Below, one piece after another: positions 1 to 10,971 of a stretch of 24,453 nt of DNA (position 1 is its first letter; each line of letters opens with the position of its first letter). The notes beneath the pieces were generated by a model that saw only the letters and a program-made list of their open reading frames with translations, was not told the DNA's origin and ran no database searches. The position numbers and the translations under genes are program-made. The DNA is from Gymnopilus junonius (Eukaryota; Basidiomycota; Agaricomycetes; Agaricales; Galerinaceae): the NCBI GenBank assembly GCA_015501075.1, contig JADNYJ010000468.1:1-24453 (forward strand), given 5' to 3'.

Positions 1-140
1 TTCCGTAATCGCAAGGTAAGCCACGTCTTCGAATCTCTTTAACTAGTCCATTAATTTAATAATAATATTACCGATGAATCCGAACTACAGGACAGACTGA
101 TCTGAACAAACCTTATCAAGGACCATCCACTGGAAGATCT

Positions 141-1551
141 ATGGACCAACTCCCAGTTGAACTCATATCAAGATCCTCAACGTTCTCGCATCATTATCGT
201 GGCAAGACGATCCCTTATCAAATCAGGATCCCCGTTCACCATCCTTGTTCCCGTTCAACGTAGCATCGGTATGCACTCAATGGCTTGCCATAGTCTCTGA
301 AATCCCAGAATGCTGGACTCGCGTTATTTTCGACGTTGCGAAAGACCCTACGCCCTTCCTTGATGCGTTCCTGTGGTCTGAAGATCTGGAAATAATTGGA
401 AGTACTGGGTGTTCACCAGTTCCACAGATGACGGGAAGGAATACGGAAAAACCGAAAAGCAGCGCTCAATAGCCATCACACAAGCTCTTCGACCCCATGT
501 TCATCGATGCAAATCGATTACATTCGACATTACATATTCGACTTCCCTTCCTCCTGCACATATTTTCTTCCTCAAAGATTCGCCTTATCTCGAGAAGCTT
601 GTTCTTGAATGCGCCCATGATGATATTCAAATAGAGCCCGATTCATGGATGACGACTGTAGTCAATCGACCACACTTTGGATCAGACTTTAGCAAACTGA
701 AAAAGCTCTCATTGACGGGATTTTCGTTCCTCTACCTTGCACTGCACCTCGATTCTCCAGAGTCATTCGCGAAATTTCAATTCCGCCGGAGTATGGAACT
801 CTATGTTTCACGGTTCACGTTCTTAGGAAGCGGCCATTACACCGTGACCAATTTCATGCGATACTTTCTTCATGCAGTCCGTCGGACAACCCACTTTCAC
901 GACTTGTCACTGTCTTACAATGAAGAAAACTGGGTGACCCCGACTATCTTACAGCATCGTATTCTACTTCACACCGTTTATTTCCAGTCGGTATCCAAAG
1001 ATTTCATTACCAGCCTCTATGCTACAGTCCAGATATTTTGCGCAGGCACGATCGCCTACAAAAAATGTGAAATGCCCAATATTGGGCAAGATCATGCGCT
1101 AGTAGCTGAGAATATCATTCTAGACAGCATCATAGACGACGAACGCGGAACTGGTTTACGCCACATTCTGGCCTATTGGATCCATAGCGATGAAAGCAGC
1201 CTCACGATGCGCGCTTGCACAGAATTTAACGACTCTCTTTTGAGTGATTGCACTGACAGCATCCGGGCGGTGGGACGTATTTACATTCAAGATTGCACCA
1301 ACTTTACGCCCAGCGTGTTACGAGAATTTGTGAAGGCTCGCAACGCTCTGCCCGTTTCAGATCTTGAGTCTCGATACCGGTATACGTTGAAGGAATTGTT
1401 CGTCACTGGGAGAGGCCCGAGGCTTACAAAAAAGGATAAGAATTGGTTTTTGGGACAGTCCCATACAGAAGTTAAGTGGATAACCCGGAACGATGAAGGG
1501 GTAGTATGGGAAGAGTTTTTTACACCTGAATCACCCCCAACGTCTGTGTAA
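141..1551 (+). CDS. F-box family protein, reading frame broken twice
   Basis: An F-box motif starts at MDQLPVELIS (141-170) and continues, one frame away, as KILNVLASLSW and VASVCTQWLAIVSEIPECW (170-400). A second shift near 391 leads into the long C-terminal part (VFTSSTDDG to the stop at 1551). F-box proteins of this size (about 470 residues) are a very large, fast-evolving family in Agaricomycetes. They act as substrate adaptors of SCF ubiquitin ligases. Both breaks are repaired in principle by one extra A in a short A run (TCAAGA and GGAAATAA). The frame is also open upstream of the ATG to a plausible 3' splice site (ACTACAG, 84-90) paired with GTAAGC at 16, so the gene may begin to the left of the window. 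It could be a pseudogene or a real gene with two sequence errors. Substrate unknown. Confidence 0.7.
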
Positions 1552-2036
1552 TTCATCAAGTAATCTTTGTACTGTCTTTTGTAAAACTGTGGTCTGAAAA
1601 TGTCTTCAAGACAGAGATGTATCGAACCATGAAAGGGATACATGACACGATGATGGACTAAAGAAAGACAGATCGCTGCTAAATTGAATTCCCTGGAATC
1701 TGGCCGTCAAAGCGCCCGGCTGATTGCCGTTGACGTCTGGAAATTGAGGGGGCCGACTAGAAGAGCAATCTGATTTTGACAGCGAGTTCCTCTTCTTCAC
1801 CATTCACAAAACACCTGAAGTTGACCATGTTCTGTTTCCACAGTGACGAGCCCGAGATACAGCTGCGACCCCCGATGGTGCCTTTGGAAATCCAGGTGCG
1901 GACGGAGGTGGTTACAGATGAGGCATTTAGTTCCCACGGTTCCCATTCGCCAGCAGCGACCGCCCCTTCACCGCAGCTCCATTCCCAACCTCTACCATCG
2001 ACCACCACCCAACATACCCGTCGCCGTCTCTCCTCA
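1552..2036. other. intergenic, upstream region of the Vps68-like gene
   Basis: No coding sequence recognised. The last 100 bases before the ATG at 2037 are rich in C and T on the + strand (1960-2035), as is common just upstream of fungal start codons. The segment 1776-2036 is open in the frame of the next gene but has no sequence resembling the Vps68 family, so it is treated as 5' UTR or promoter. Confidence 0.5.
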
Positions 2037-2710
2037 ATGTCATTGCCGCGAGTGAATTATGACCCCAGGAGGGTGTGCGTTAACCCATTTCCAGAGATCA
2101 CGCTAGGGAGACATCGGCGAACGGTGGGAGTATACCTGGCAGGAGCTTTGGTGCGGTGCCTTCCATTTTCAACGTCTGGAGGATGTTCTGACTTTCTTCA
2201 CAGTTTGCTCTGGCCAACTGGACGTTCTTGGACGCTGCTATACTGTCTGCTCACGCAAAGGCACCTTACGGAGCGCCACCAGATGCTGAACCACCTGTAC
2301 ATGTCACTTTCGTTGACTGGATCCCAGGCATCTGCTCGTTACTCGGATACTTGGTAATCAACCTCATCGACAAAGATAGAATCAAGGGTGATGAAGGTTT
2401 CGGAGACGCCAGAGCCGTGTGGAGAGCACGATTGTTCCTATTCATAGGGTTTGCTTTCATGGCGGGCGGTCTCGCGGGGAGTGTGGTGCGTCATCATTTG
2501 TTCCCGTCTACCTTATTCCTATGCTCATGGATGCTCTTCTGCTCTCAGACTGTTCTTGTCCTCAAATACGTTCTGAACGGGTATCCGGAGCAGTTTAAAT
2601 ATTATGGCTACGCAAACGTATCGCAAAGTGTTGCCCTAATGCTGTCGGCAGTTGTTCTTTGGATTGCTGAGACCACAAGTAGTGAATACGAGTATAACCT
2701 TACTCTTTGA
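2037..2710 (+). CDS. Vps68/TMEM50 (UPF0220) family membrane protein
   Basis: Three exons: 2037-2150, 2204-2485 and 2549-2710, encoding 185 residues, matching the usual length of about 180-190. Introns are 2151-2203 (53 bp, branch-like TTCTGAC) and 2486-2548 (63 bp), both phase 0. Family signatures are HRRTVGVYLAGALFALANW, VHVTFVDWIPGICS, VINLIDKDRIKGD, FLFIGFAFMAGGLAGS and the C-terminal EYEYNLTL. Four hydrophobic segments are visible (after HRRT, after VDWIPG, in FLFIGF and in the ALMLSAVVLWIA region). Yeast Vps68 works with Vps55 in late endosome to vacuole sorting, so the same role is inferred here. The ATG at 2037 is the in-frame Met nearest the conserved region. The first 15 residues are the least certain part. 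Confidence 0.9.
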
Positions 2711-3312
2711 GTTATTATCTGTTTTCTGGTTTCATGAATTCTAACTTCTTTGTACTATGCCTCTCGCAATGTAACTCCCAACTTCAAAGTTCCGCAGCTA
2801 GACTGCCTCGTGTTGAGTGTTCCGAATATCTGACGAATTGACGACGGTTGGCAATGATGTACTGAAATGAATGACCCATGAAACAGATCTATGCTTGAAC
2901 CTATTGCTGCCTCACGAATAACAGGTGCGCAAACTATAAAATATTCCCTTTTGTTGCTCTGATTCTGCTCTGACTCATCTGACGACCCCAATTCTCACAG
3001 TTTCTATGTGGCGCCTTACAAAAGTTCACAATATGACACTGAGTCATGAAGGCAACAATTCACGGCGATTCTTCACCATTCTTACGCACCCCTAGTACAT
3101 AAATCAGTCAGGATTCGTCTATCTTTGGACTGCGCAGCACTAAAAGGGCGCTAGTGCTTTCTATTGTTGTCTTCCATGACATTTGTGTGCGTCCACAAAA
3201 CAACTGGTCCTTGTGATTGCTTGATATCGAAATCTTTATTTAGGCCTTTGAGCGCATCAGATGGAACAATAGGCCGATATGTCGCTCTTGAACTTTCGCC
3301 TTGTTTGGAAAG
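2711..3312. other. intergenic
   Basis: Between two + strand genes. It should hold the 3' UTR of the Vps68-like gene and the promoter of the gene at 3313. No RNA gene, repeat or further coding sequence was recognised on either strand. Confidence 0.5.
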
Positions 3313-4099
3313 ATGGCCTACAACGGAATATATGTAATTATATCGCTATTCATTCTATGCGTGCCCTTCCTTCTTATGCACCTACCATTTCTTCTCTGCC
3401 AGCAATATAAGGCCCCCATGAGAAGTTCTACGCCGCGCCACACATTATCCCAACCCTTGGCCACTCTGTTTAATTTTTCCATGGATCGCCGCTGGCAGAA
3501 TGAAGACGACGATATGCCGAGTCCTTACAAGCCGGCATTAACAGATAGGACGGAGGAATTTCTGCAGCTGACGAGAGGCAGGCCCTACTATGGCGTGAGT
3601 AACCTCGGCGCTGTTCTGCCCATGAACTTAATATTCTCGTTATTATAGCTGAACGACTTCGTTGCGGTTCCTTACTGGTCCCCGTTCCAGAGAAGGTGGG
3701 TGTGGACCGTTGGCAAAGTTCGAGCCTATCGCGTTATCCGACAAGCTGTGAGCATTTTTCGAATATATTTACCCTTCCTTTTCTCATTACTTATCGATAT
3801 TATTCATGTGCTTGATATCGCGCTTTCGATCACAGAGCACCGAACACCTAGGGCACCTTGTTTCTTTCCTGGACCCTGATAACCCTTTCAGGCGACTCAG
3901 TGGCATATTCGCCTTCGGGGACCTTCACCCTCTGTACCAGCCTTGGCGGGTGGGACTTGAACTCGTCCATTTCGCTAGGGTGCGTTGCTTACAATGTACC
4001 ATCTCGATGTGGATGGATATGACCCATGTGGTGTTTTATAACCCGGCGACCGTGTTCTGGTCGTTTTATTTACCATACTCCATGGGACTCTTTTCGTAG
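3313..4099 (+). CDS. unrecognised protein with N-terminal membrane anchor
   Basis: I do not recognise this family. A spliced model gives exons 3313-3594, 3649-3747 and 3836-4099 (214 residues). Introns are 3595-3648 (GTGAGT...TATTATAG) and 3748-3835 (GTGAGC...GATCACAG), both phase 0. Residues about 4-30 form one strongly hydrophobic stretch (IYVIISLFILCVPFLLM), which suggests a signal anchor or signal peptide. The rest is soluble and aromatic-rich (VAVPYWSPFQRRWVW, FGDLHPLYQPWRVGLELVHFAR). The last 25 residues are uncertain, because GGTGCG at about 3979 could be another splice donor. The ATG at 3313 is the first in frame before the anchor. Consistent splicing and frame use support a real gene. 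No function can be given. Confidence 0.55.
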
Positions 4100-5037
4100 C
4101 TAATTGTCTCTCCATCTCATAATTGAAATCTGCAGAATTGATAGAATGTACTTAATACTAATTGCTATGCTCGAAAGATATCTTCGTGGTACGAGAAATT
4201 GTTAACGACGCTGGTCAGAATGCAGTATAGGTCGATTAGGTATACTGCTTCATATGCTATGTACATTGAGTACAGCATTAGCTACTCAATAGGAAGTGTC
4301 AGCTCACAGTCATTAAGCTTGAAGTCAAACTGAACATGCTGAGTTGCAGCTTAAGCACTAGTGGGTAGCCATGGCCCTTATTGAACAACATTGTTTTCAC
4401 AATAACTCATTGTTGTATGGAATCAAGTATGTGTAATAGCTCAATTGTATCATCGTTAAATAGTCATATTGTTGTACTACCTCCTGTTGACCAAATTTAA
4501 CGTATTCAGAATTATACTCTCCATCATTCCATGGTCAGTATATCTTATGCCGACCTGTTTCGACTTACCAAGTTGCAGGAGCTAAAAAAGACTGCTAGAG
4601 TGGCCAACTTATTCCATACAAAGTTAAAGCTTGAGGGTATATTATACTCTACATAGCAGACATTTAAAGAGAGAATAAAACACGACAGAAAACATAAATA
4701 AAACCGTTGTGATAAAGATTGTGATTGAGTTTGATGCGTGATGCGTGATACGTGAAATTTGAATGAGTGAAAGAAAACGATCACAAATAAATAAATAAAA
4801 CTAACACCTCGTCCTACGAAGAGGTCCCGTTTCTAGAACTTTGACTTTGACTTTGATGCGATGCAATGCAATGTGAGATATGCAAGATTAGAAAATAAAA
4901 AAACGAGAGAGAGAGAGCAGAGAGAGCGGAAAAAGAAACGGAAACAGAGAAAATGAAAGCGAAACAGAAAAACCGAAAACAAAAGAAAAGCCACTCGACG
5001 ACGACAAAATCAGTCTGCAAAGGGACGATAACAGTTC
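4100..5037. other. AT-rich intergenic region between converging genes
   Basis: Lies between the 3' ends of the 3313-4099 gene (+) and the polo kinase (-). It is AT-rich with no recognised coding sequence. The part near the polo kinase contains simple repeats: TGATGCG-like units around 4731-4752, three ACTTTG units around 4838-4855, GA dinucleotides around 4905-4926, and a long purine-rich tract to about 4990. It probably carries both 3' UTRs. Confidence 0.5.
4905..4926. repeat. GA microsatellite within a purine-rich tract
   Basis: Short run of GA dinucleotides interrupted once by GC, embedded in a purine-rich stretch of about 100 bases on the + strand. On the transcribed (-) strand it would be a pyrimidine-rich 3' UTR segment downstream of the polo kinase stop codon. 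Confidence 0.7.
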
Positions 5038-8000
5038 CTAGAGTAGGAAAGTAATAGGAAAAGAACGACCTATCGTCCTCTTTTCCCTCTCCTCCCATTC
5101 GCATTCGACGCCGAGATATAAATTACAACGCCTCCCCAATCCCACCCATCCCCATCCCATGCCCACATTCATCCCTTCGGCACCCTCCACACCCGCCTGT
5201 CCACCCGCGTTCTTGATGCTTATGAGCACCTCCTTGCAATACTTGAGTTTATCCACGAGCTTGGCTACGAACTTTGCCTGCTCTGGGTCTGGCCGGCTTG
5301 AACAGAGGAAGGAGGAAGGAGAGACTGCGCCATGACGTCGCGCAGCGTCCAGCGCGTCATCTTGTAGTGCTTGTCAATGTGGGTGATGAGCAGGCCTTGC
5401 GAGGATAAGATGAGCTTGGAGTGATCGTAAAAGTTGAACTGCAAAAACGAAAAAGCATTAACATCTTGGCTTACAGAGTCGTCCAAACCAAGCTTACCTG
5501 CAACACGTCGTGGCCTCATCTTGAACACGATCACATGCTTCATCCTCAAATACTTCTGCACCCACTCCATCCCACGCTCTCTTTTCGTGTCTTCAAACGT
5601 ATAGTCGTACTCGCCATACAGCCTGTCCATGATATACCGCTCAAAGTGTTTGAGCAAATACACCTTGGACTTGAGCTCGTCGGGTACACAGAGACCGTGT
5701 AGGACTTGCGCACAAAGATGGTACCCTGGCGTCTGGATGTGATATAGTCAAAGTGCCTAAACGTACAAAGAACGCACGTCAGCGCCTGCCAAGCCATGAA
5801 AAACAAAAGAGAAAAAAAAGTGAATGTACGCACACTTTATCAGGACTCAACACCACCGTCGTGCTATCATTAAAATGCACCCCCACACTCCCATCCGTAA
5901 GCGCATACCCCATCCCATACTTATTACAATAATCCACCCAGCTCACAATGAACACCCTCTCGTCCTCCAACCCGCCCTGCCCGAAGCCAACTTCATCCAA
6001 CAGGGGGTGCGAAAATAACTTGCCAGCAGCCCGAGCATCAAACGCTAACGTGAGCGTATGGGCGGCAGCGTCGAACCCGTTGAGTTTGGGTTGGGGCGAC
6101 GGGGCGGCTGTGGTTGTTGTTGAGGACGACGATGGAGGGTGTTGTGGGTGTGGCTGCTGCTGCTGCTGTTCTTGATATTGACGGTGATGGCGGGAGGCCG
6201 GGGGAGCCGAGGTCAGAGGCACCGGTGCGAGAGCCGGCGCCGACGTCAACTTGGATAGAGGCGTGGCGGCTGTGGTATGCCCTAATCACCCAAAAAGGAA
6301 AGGAAGAGAAGCTGCCATCAGCGGCCATCCTTTCTCAATAGGAAGCAGGAACAACACGAACTGACCCGTTAAATGCATATTTTCCTTATCTATTACCCCC
6401 GGGCTACGATGATGTGATCGTGTCGAACCACTGCCACTGGCATAGCGTTGCATTGAATGGGCCACCGCAGACGGAGCCATATTCTCCCTCTCCGCCCGTA
6501 AATCCCCATATCTGTCCGTCGTCCTCGCCCGCAGACCCTCTCTCCCCTTCTCCTTCTCCCTCCTCCCTATTGGCACCGGCGGCGGCGGCGGCATCTCCTC
6601 CTCCTCCACCTCCGGCTCATCTTCCACCTCCATAATCTCCTCCTCCTCCTCGCCCTCCTCACGCACCGGCGCCATCTGCGCTACGATCCTCGCCTTCTGG
6701 GCCTCCAGTTCCTTCTTCCTAAGACGTTGTTCTTCCTCCTCATGTTCGGTAATAGCATCGTCCACGTTCATCATCGCCACGCGACGCCGCATCGAGCCTG
6801 TCGTAGCCGCATTAACCCCAGCACCCGAAGAAGCAGGTAGGGCAGGCGGGGGCATATCACGAGCCTCGCGGGCGTTTCTATCTCGCTCACGCTCTTCCAC
6901 GATCCCGTCCAGCCCCCGCGTCACAGTCCTCCGTCCAAGTGGACTCTCCTTCGCATGCGCTTTACTAACAGCCTGCAGTTTCCTCAACAGCGGACTCTCT
7001 CTCACCCCACCCGCACCGTTACCTGTAGAGCCACCTCCACCCGCAGAGCCCATCACCAACGGCTGTCTCGCCGAACTCAACAGCGCTGAGATAGGCGAGC
7101 CAGGCTGCACTGCTTTCTGGAACTCTTTCTCCTGCTGCGCGATACTGGTAGTAACGCTCTTGCTGCTCGTTATAGGGAGGGTGTTGGCGGGACCAGCGCC
7201 AGCGCCACCAAGAGCGTTAGACCCAGAGCCAGAAGCGGCGGGCACAGAACCAGAAGATGCTCCTTGCGCACTGAAATCAACATCGAGCAAAGAGTACTTC
7301 CTCAGTCTCTTGAGGTTCACATCCGACTGGGCCTTGGAGATGTGTTTGAAATCCGGGGGGCCATCATGCGCTGAAGTGGGGATATAAGCTGGCACTGGAC
7401 CCTGCGTGAAAAACCCGTGGTCGACGATATCATGCAAGGTGGGACGCTGCGATGGGTCTGGAGTGAGTATCTGCGAGATGAGGTGTTGCACGGCGGAAGA
7501 GATGACGCGGTCTGTAGGGAATTCGTATTCATTATCCCTTATCCGCCTAGAAAGTGAAAAAAAAAAATACGATGAGTCAAAAGTCCAAAAAAAATAGAAA
7601 AGAACTTACTTATATATCGCCTTCACATCCTTCGTCTGGAACGGCGGACGGCCAATGACCAGTGTATACAAAATAACACCCACACTCCACGTGTCGACCT
7701 CAAAACTATGTCCATTCGCGGTATCAAACAAAACCTCAGGTGCGATATAATTCGGCGTTCCACAAATCGTCTTCTTCCTCTCTCCAGGGTTCTCAATGAG
7801 CGCGGCCAAGCCAAAATCGCCCACTTTCACATTCATATTCCCATCTAGGAATAAATTGCCTAGTTTGAGATCCCGGTGGATGACTTGGTGCATGTGCATG
7901 TAGTGGCATGCCCCGATGAGTTGGACCATGAAGAAGCGCGCTTCAGGTTCGGTGAACCGCCGACGACGGCGCAGCATGTCCATTAATGAACCAGAGGTAC

Positions 8001-8837
8001 AGAGTTCGAGCGTCATGTAGACGTTGTCGTTGTCTTCGAAGCAGTCTTGGAAATGCACGATGTTGGGGTGTTGGAGAGAGCGGTGGATTTTGATTTCTGC
8101 GTAGAGCTGCATGAGGAGAGGGGGTGAGTATCAGGGTGAGGGACGTAGTTTGGAAGAGTGAAACGTACTTTGGTTTTAGCTTTTTTGGTTTTGAGAGACG
8201 ATTTGGTGACAACTTTACACGCGAGACGCGACCCTCGGAGTCCTTGACTTCGTAGACACGCGCGAAACCACCCTAAAAAATAAAATATATTCAGCAAGGA
8301 ACGTCCAAAGCAAAACACCACAAAATATAATATAAAATGTAAAAGATCCAAGACGCTTTAAGAAAAGCTGGCGAGAAAAAACCCAACGCCAATTCAATGC
8401 CCAACCTCTCCAAACAAATTACTGGCGTCAAACCAAGTCGCCAAAAGGCGACGAAAAAAAAAAAAAGAACACCTCACCTCCCCTAAAAATCCCACGCGGT
8501 TAAACTGCATCCTCCCCGTCTTATCCGTGATCACCTTTGGCGGGGACGGAGGGGCCGTCTTGCTGTTCTGTCTCGGGAGCGGCGGCGACGGAGGGGCCTT
8601 TGTCGGCGGCTTTGGCGGGGTGTGAGTTTCATGACCCTGGTGCTGGTGCGGGTGGAGGTACTGCTGGTGTTGGTGTTGGGTCTGGGCCTGGTGGTTGACG
8701 TGGTGGTTGACTGCATTACTAAGAGGATGGCGGCGGTGCGTCTGCGCTTGTGCTTGGGCCTGAGCCTGAGGGAGGCTGGCGGTAGGCTGGGGCGGGAGAG
8801 GAGGCATCATCTTGTTGTAGTTGTACGCCTGATACAT
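5038..8837 (-). CDS. cdc5: polo-like kinase (Cdc5/Plk1 family), seven exons, with frame breaks
   Basis: Exons: 8837-8478, 8272-8169, 8106-7610, 7546-6366, 6281-5834, 5756-5498 and 5438-5038, about 1083 residues if frames are corrected. Kinase domain: [17 protein letters not shown] lysine, AEIK glutamate, HRD (about 232-234), DFG (about 252-254) and the T-loop [14 protein letters not shown] with the activating Thr near 268. A long linker follows, rich in Pro, Gln and acidic runs. Polo box 1 has [18 protein letters not shown]. Polo box 2 has [11 protein letters not shown] with the His-Lys phosphopeptide pincer. The N-terminal 100 residues are Gln/His/Pro-rich. Known role: mitotic entry, spindle and cytokinesis control. 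Four one-base breaks are seen: exon 2 is 104 nt where phase needs 105 (near 8236), exon 6 has a deletion near 5683 and an insertion near 5515, and exon 7 has a deletion near 5292-5296. All domains are otherwise intact, so sequence error is likelier than loss. Confidence 0.93.
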
Positions 8838-9120
8838 CTTGCGTGTTTCGGATTTCCAGGGGTATGCAGCAAGAATAAAGCAGAATAGAACAGGGGAGAG
8901 CAGAGCAGGCCTAACGCCTTGACGCTGTAAAAGTCAATAATTGACTTTGGGGGGAGTCTAGCTGGCTGTGGAGCGTCGACGAGACGAAAGGAAAAACGGG
9001 ATCAGGAAACGAACCAAGGCCACGAGGTAATCGCGTTTTGTTCAACCATCACGTGGGGGTGCATCGGTCGCGTGATCGTAAACATTCCCGTGCCGTAACG
9101 CGTTTGTTTTTCCCGCGCAT
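8838..9120. promoter_or_regulatory. polo kinase promoter with cell-cycle-type motifs
   Basis: Upstream of the polo kinase ATG at 8837. By eye it contains a CACGTG E-box (9050-9055), a forkhead-type core GTAAACA (9078-9084), an ACGCGT MluI cell-cycle box (9098-9103) and an E2F/MBF-like TTTCCCGCGC (9109-9118). In yeasts, polo kinase genes are in the G2/M cluster driven by forkhead factors, and ACGCGT boxes mark G1/S genes. Cell-cycle control is therefore inferred. The motifs are short and could also serve a + strand transcript starting near 9150. Confidence 0.45.
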
Positions 9121-9300
9121 CGCGTTTGTTACTATATATTCTATCACTATCCAACTGTCAATCTCTCAGCCTGAACTCAGCTTTGCTGTCAGCACCGTTC
9201 TGGAAGATTCATCTTACGCGTTGGGTTTTCGCTTCTTATTCCAGAAATTTTACGGATATCTCGGCGCTCGCATACAAAGCAAAATCTAGCGGATGGGAAA

Positions 9301-9747
9301 ATGAACACTTTTCCGGTGCCTCGACCAGTGCGAAAGCTTTGCTGTCGTGACAGACTTTATTATCTCCATAGCTCTGTACGTAACGGGTGCTGAACAGAAA
9401 CATTTCCATTCAGGGCTTTCAACCTCCATGCGTCCGAGAAGATGGGGCAATATACCGCCACCAGATCGAATCCTTCCTCTACATTCACCTAGTTTGTCAC
9501 CCTGCCCAGCTCGAAATCGGATTCTCACCAACGATGCTTCTTGGGCTTTCCCCTGCCGCGTTACAGCTCTGGATTACTGTCTTACACCAATGAATATCCA
9601 AGTTCGACTGGATGTTCATTCTCCTGCGACTCTGCCTCTCTGCCTTCCACTCCGCTTTCCGACCTGACGACGACTAAGATTAAGAGAAGACTCGATTGTA
9701 GCATGGATTATTCCCCTCCATCCTACGTTCAGAAACGTGTTTTATAG
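9301..9747 (+). CDS. doubtful short gene or gene remnant
   Basis: Unrecognised and weakly supported. One model starts at ATG 9301 (MNTFPVPRPVRKLCC), splices out a good intron (GTACGTAACG...CATTTCCATTCAG, about 9376-9417) and continues as GFQPPCVREDG to a TGA near 9593, about 84 residues. A second frame of the same region gives a Ser/Thr/Pro-rich sequence (MGQYTATRSNPSS, later PRYSSGLLSYTNEYPSSTG and SMDYSPPSYVQKRVL) that ends at 9747 but is cut by a TAG near 9490. The second frame has the look of real low-complexity coding sequence. The two cannot be reconciled without a sequence change. It may be a small gene divergent from the polo kinase, a remnant, or noncoding. Confidence 0.25.
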
Positions 9748-9983
9748 TAAAGAGAACCAAATGAATAAAATTTGACAGGGCTCGATGCGCAGACAGTTTG
9801 ATGGGAGTGTTGCATTTGAAAGTTTACCGAGGCAACACTTCAATATCGTGACTCGTCCTATCCAAAGAGGTGGCAAAGCCTATGATATCAATATGACGGA
9901 CGGCAGTAGTACACCAAGGCTGTTCATATATGACGATACAGTAAAATACATACAGCCGAGAGCCTCTCGATAAACACCAAGTA

Positions 9984-10971
9984 TTAACAGACAAAAGAAA
10001 GAATGCATGTTATTATTTTTGAGCCTCGATTTCGGAAGCACTTGCTGGTAAACCCGAGCTCGAGAGCCAATATTGTGGATTTCAAGAGACCTCACATATC
10101 CGTACCTGAACGAATCGAAAAAGCCCGCCACCTCGTCCAATGTAGGATCCGGGTCATTCACTGGGAAGAACGGCGTGATTGACTCCAGGGCTTCAGATCC
10201 AAGAATCTCCCAGTGACACTGTTCCTCTCCCACTGACTCGGTACTAGAAGGAAAGCTTGAAATCGCAAACACCTGCTCCGATGGAATATGAAGGTCTAAA
10301 ACAACCAAAACAAAAATGGAAAGATTAGGAATCGAATTGACGAGGACCAGAGCAGCTCGTACTCACCATCTGGAAGGATTGAAGACTCAGACGACGCAGG
10401 AAACTCAAGCACATGGTCTAGCTCCAATCGTTCTCTTTTTTACTCAAGCCCATTTCCAGGTATACTAGCCTGATCCATCAATGTCGCCACTACGTCTGTG
10501 TATCCATAAGCGCAAATAGATATCGGTCCTGATATAGGGACATCTAGTGAGTTTACCAACTCGAAAGATGGATCGGTGTTGTCTGAGAAACTGGTATGCT
10601 CGTTCCCCAAGGTTAACGCGGCCATGGCTTGAGTGGCAGGATCGATGGTGAACGATGTTATTTCTATGTTTTAAAGTCGTCAGCACAGCAAGAACTCGAA
10701 GGAAAAGTTGCAGATAAAAAGAATCTCACATTTAGAATTTGGATTCTTCATTATCATAGGGGGGGGTGGTGGGTGAGTAAAATTAAAGAACACTTCTTGA
10801 GGGAGAGGAAAAGTTCCAGATGGTACTTACAAGATTATCAGGCCGGAGAGTCAGTCCGTAATACGTCTGTGGGAAGCTGCATGAACCCGTTTTATGGTGA
10901 AATTTGGGAGAAAATAAATTTACATGACCCTTCTTTGTGCGCTGAATAAAGTAGTCTTACAAGTCCGTCAT
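9984..10971 (-). CDS. unrecognised five-exon gene with an internal stop
   Basis: Exons 10971-10961 (an 11-nt first exon), 10876-10831, 10663-10367, 10295-10106 and 10044-9984. Introns have normal ends (GTAAGA...ATGCAG, GTAAGT...CATAG, GTGAGT...TTTTAG, GTACGG...ACCAG). The protein begins MTDFFPQTYYGLTLRPDNL, is acidic and Ser-rich (EFPASSESSILPDDLHIPSE, PFFPVNDPDPTLDEVAGFFD), and ends SKCFRNRGSK plus a short tail. About 201 residues result if one A is added at the exon 3 acceptor (10663-10661). Without it the frame fails. A TAA at 10442-10440 interrupts exon 3 in frame, with coding-like sequence on both sides. It could be an acidic nuclear protein, but no domain is recognised. Pseudogene or sequence error are both possible. 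Confidence 0.4.

Noticed and set aside
5498..5756. Programmed frameshifting or tiny introns as the cause of the polo kinase breaks
   Set aside because: No GT...AG pair of usable length fits at any of the four sites, and four programmed shifts in one gene would be without parallel.
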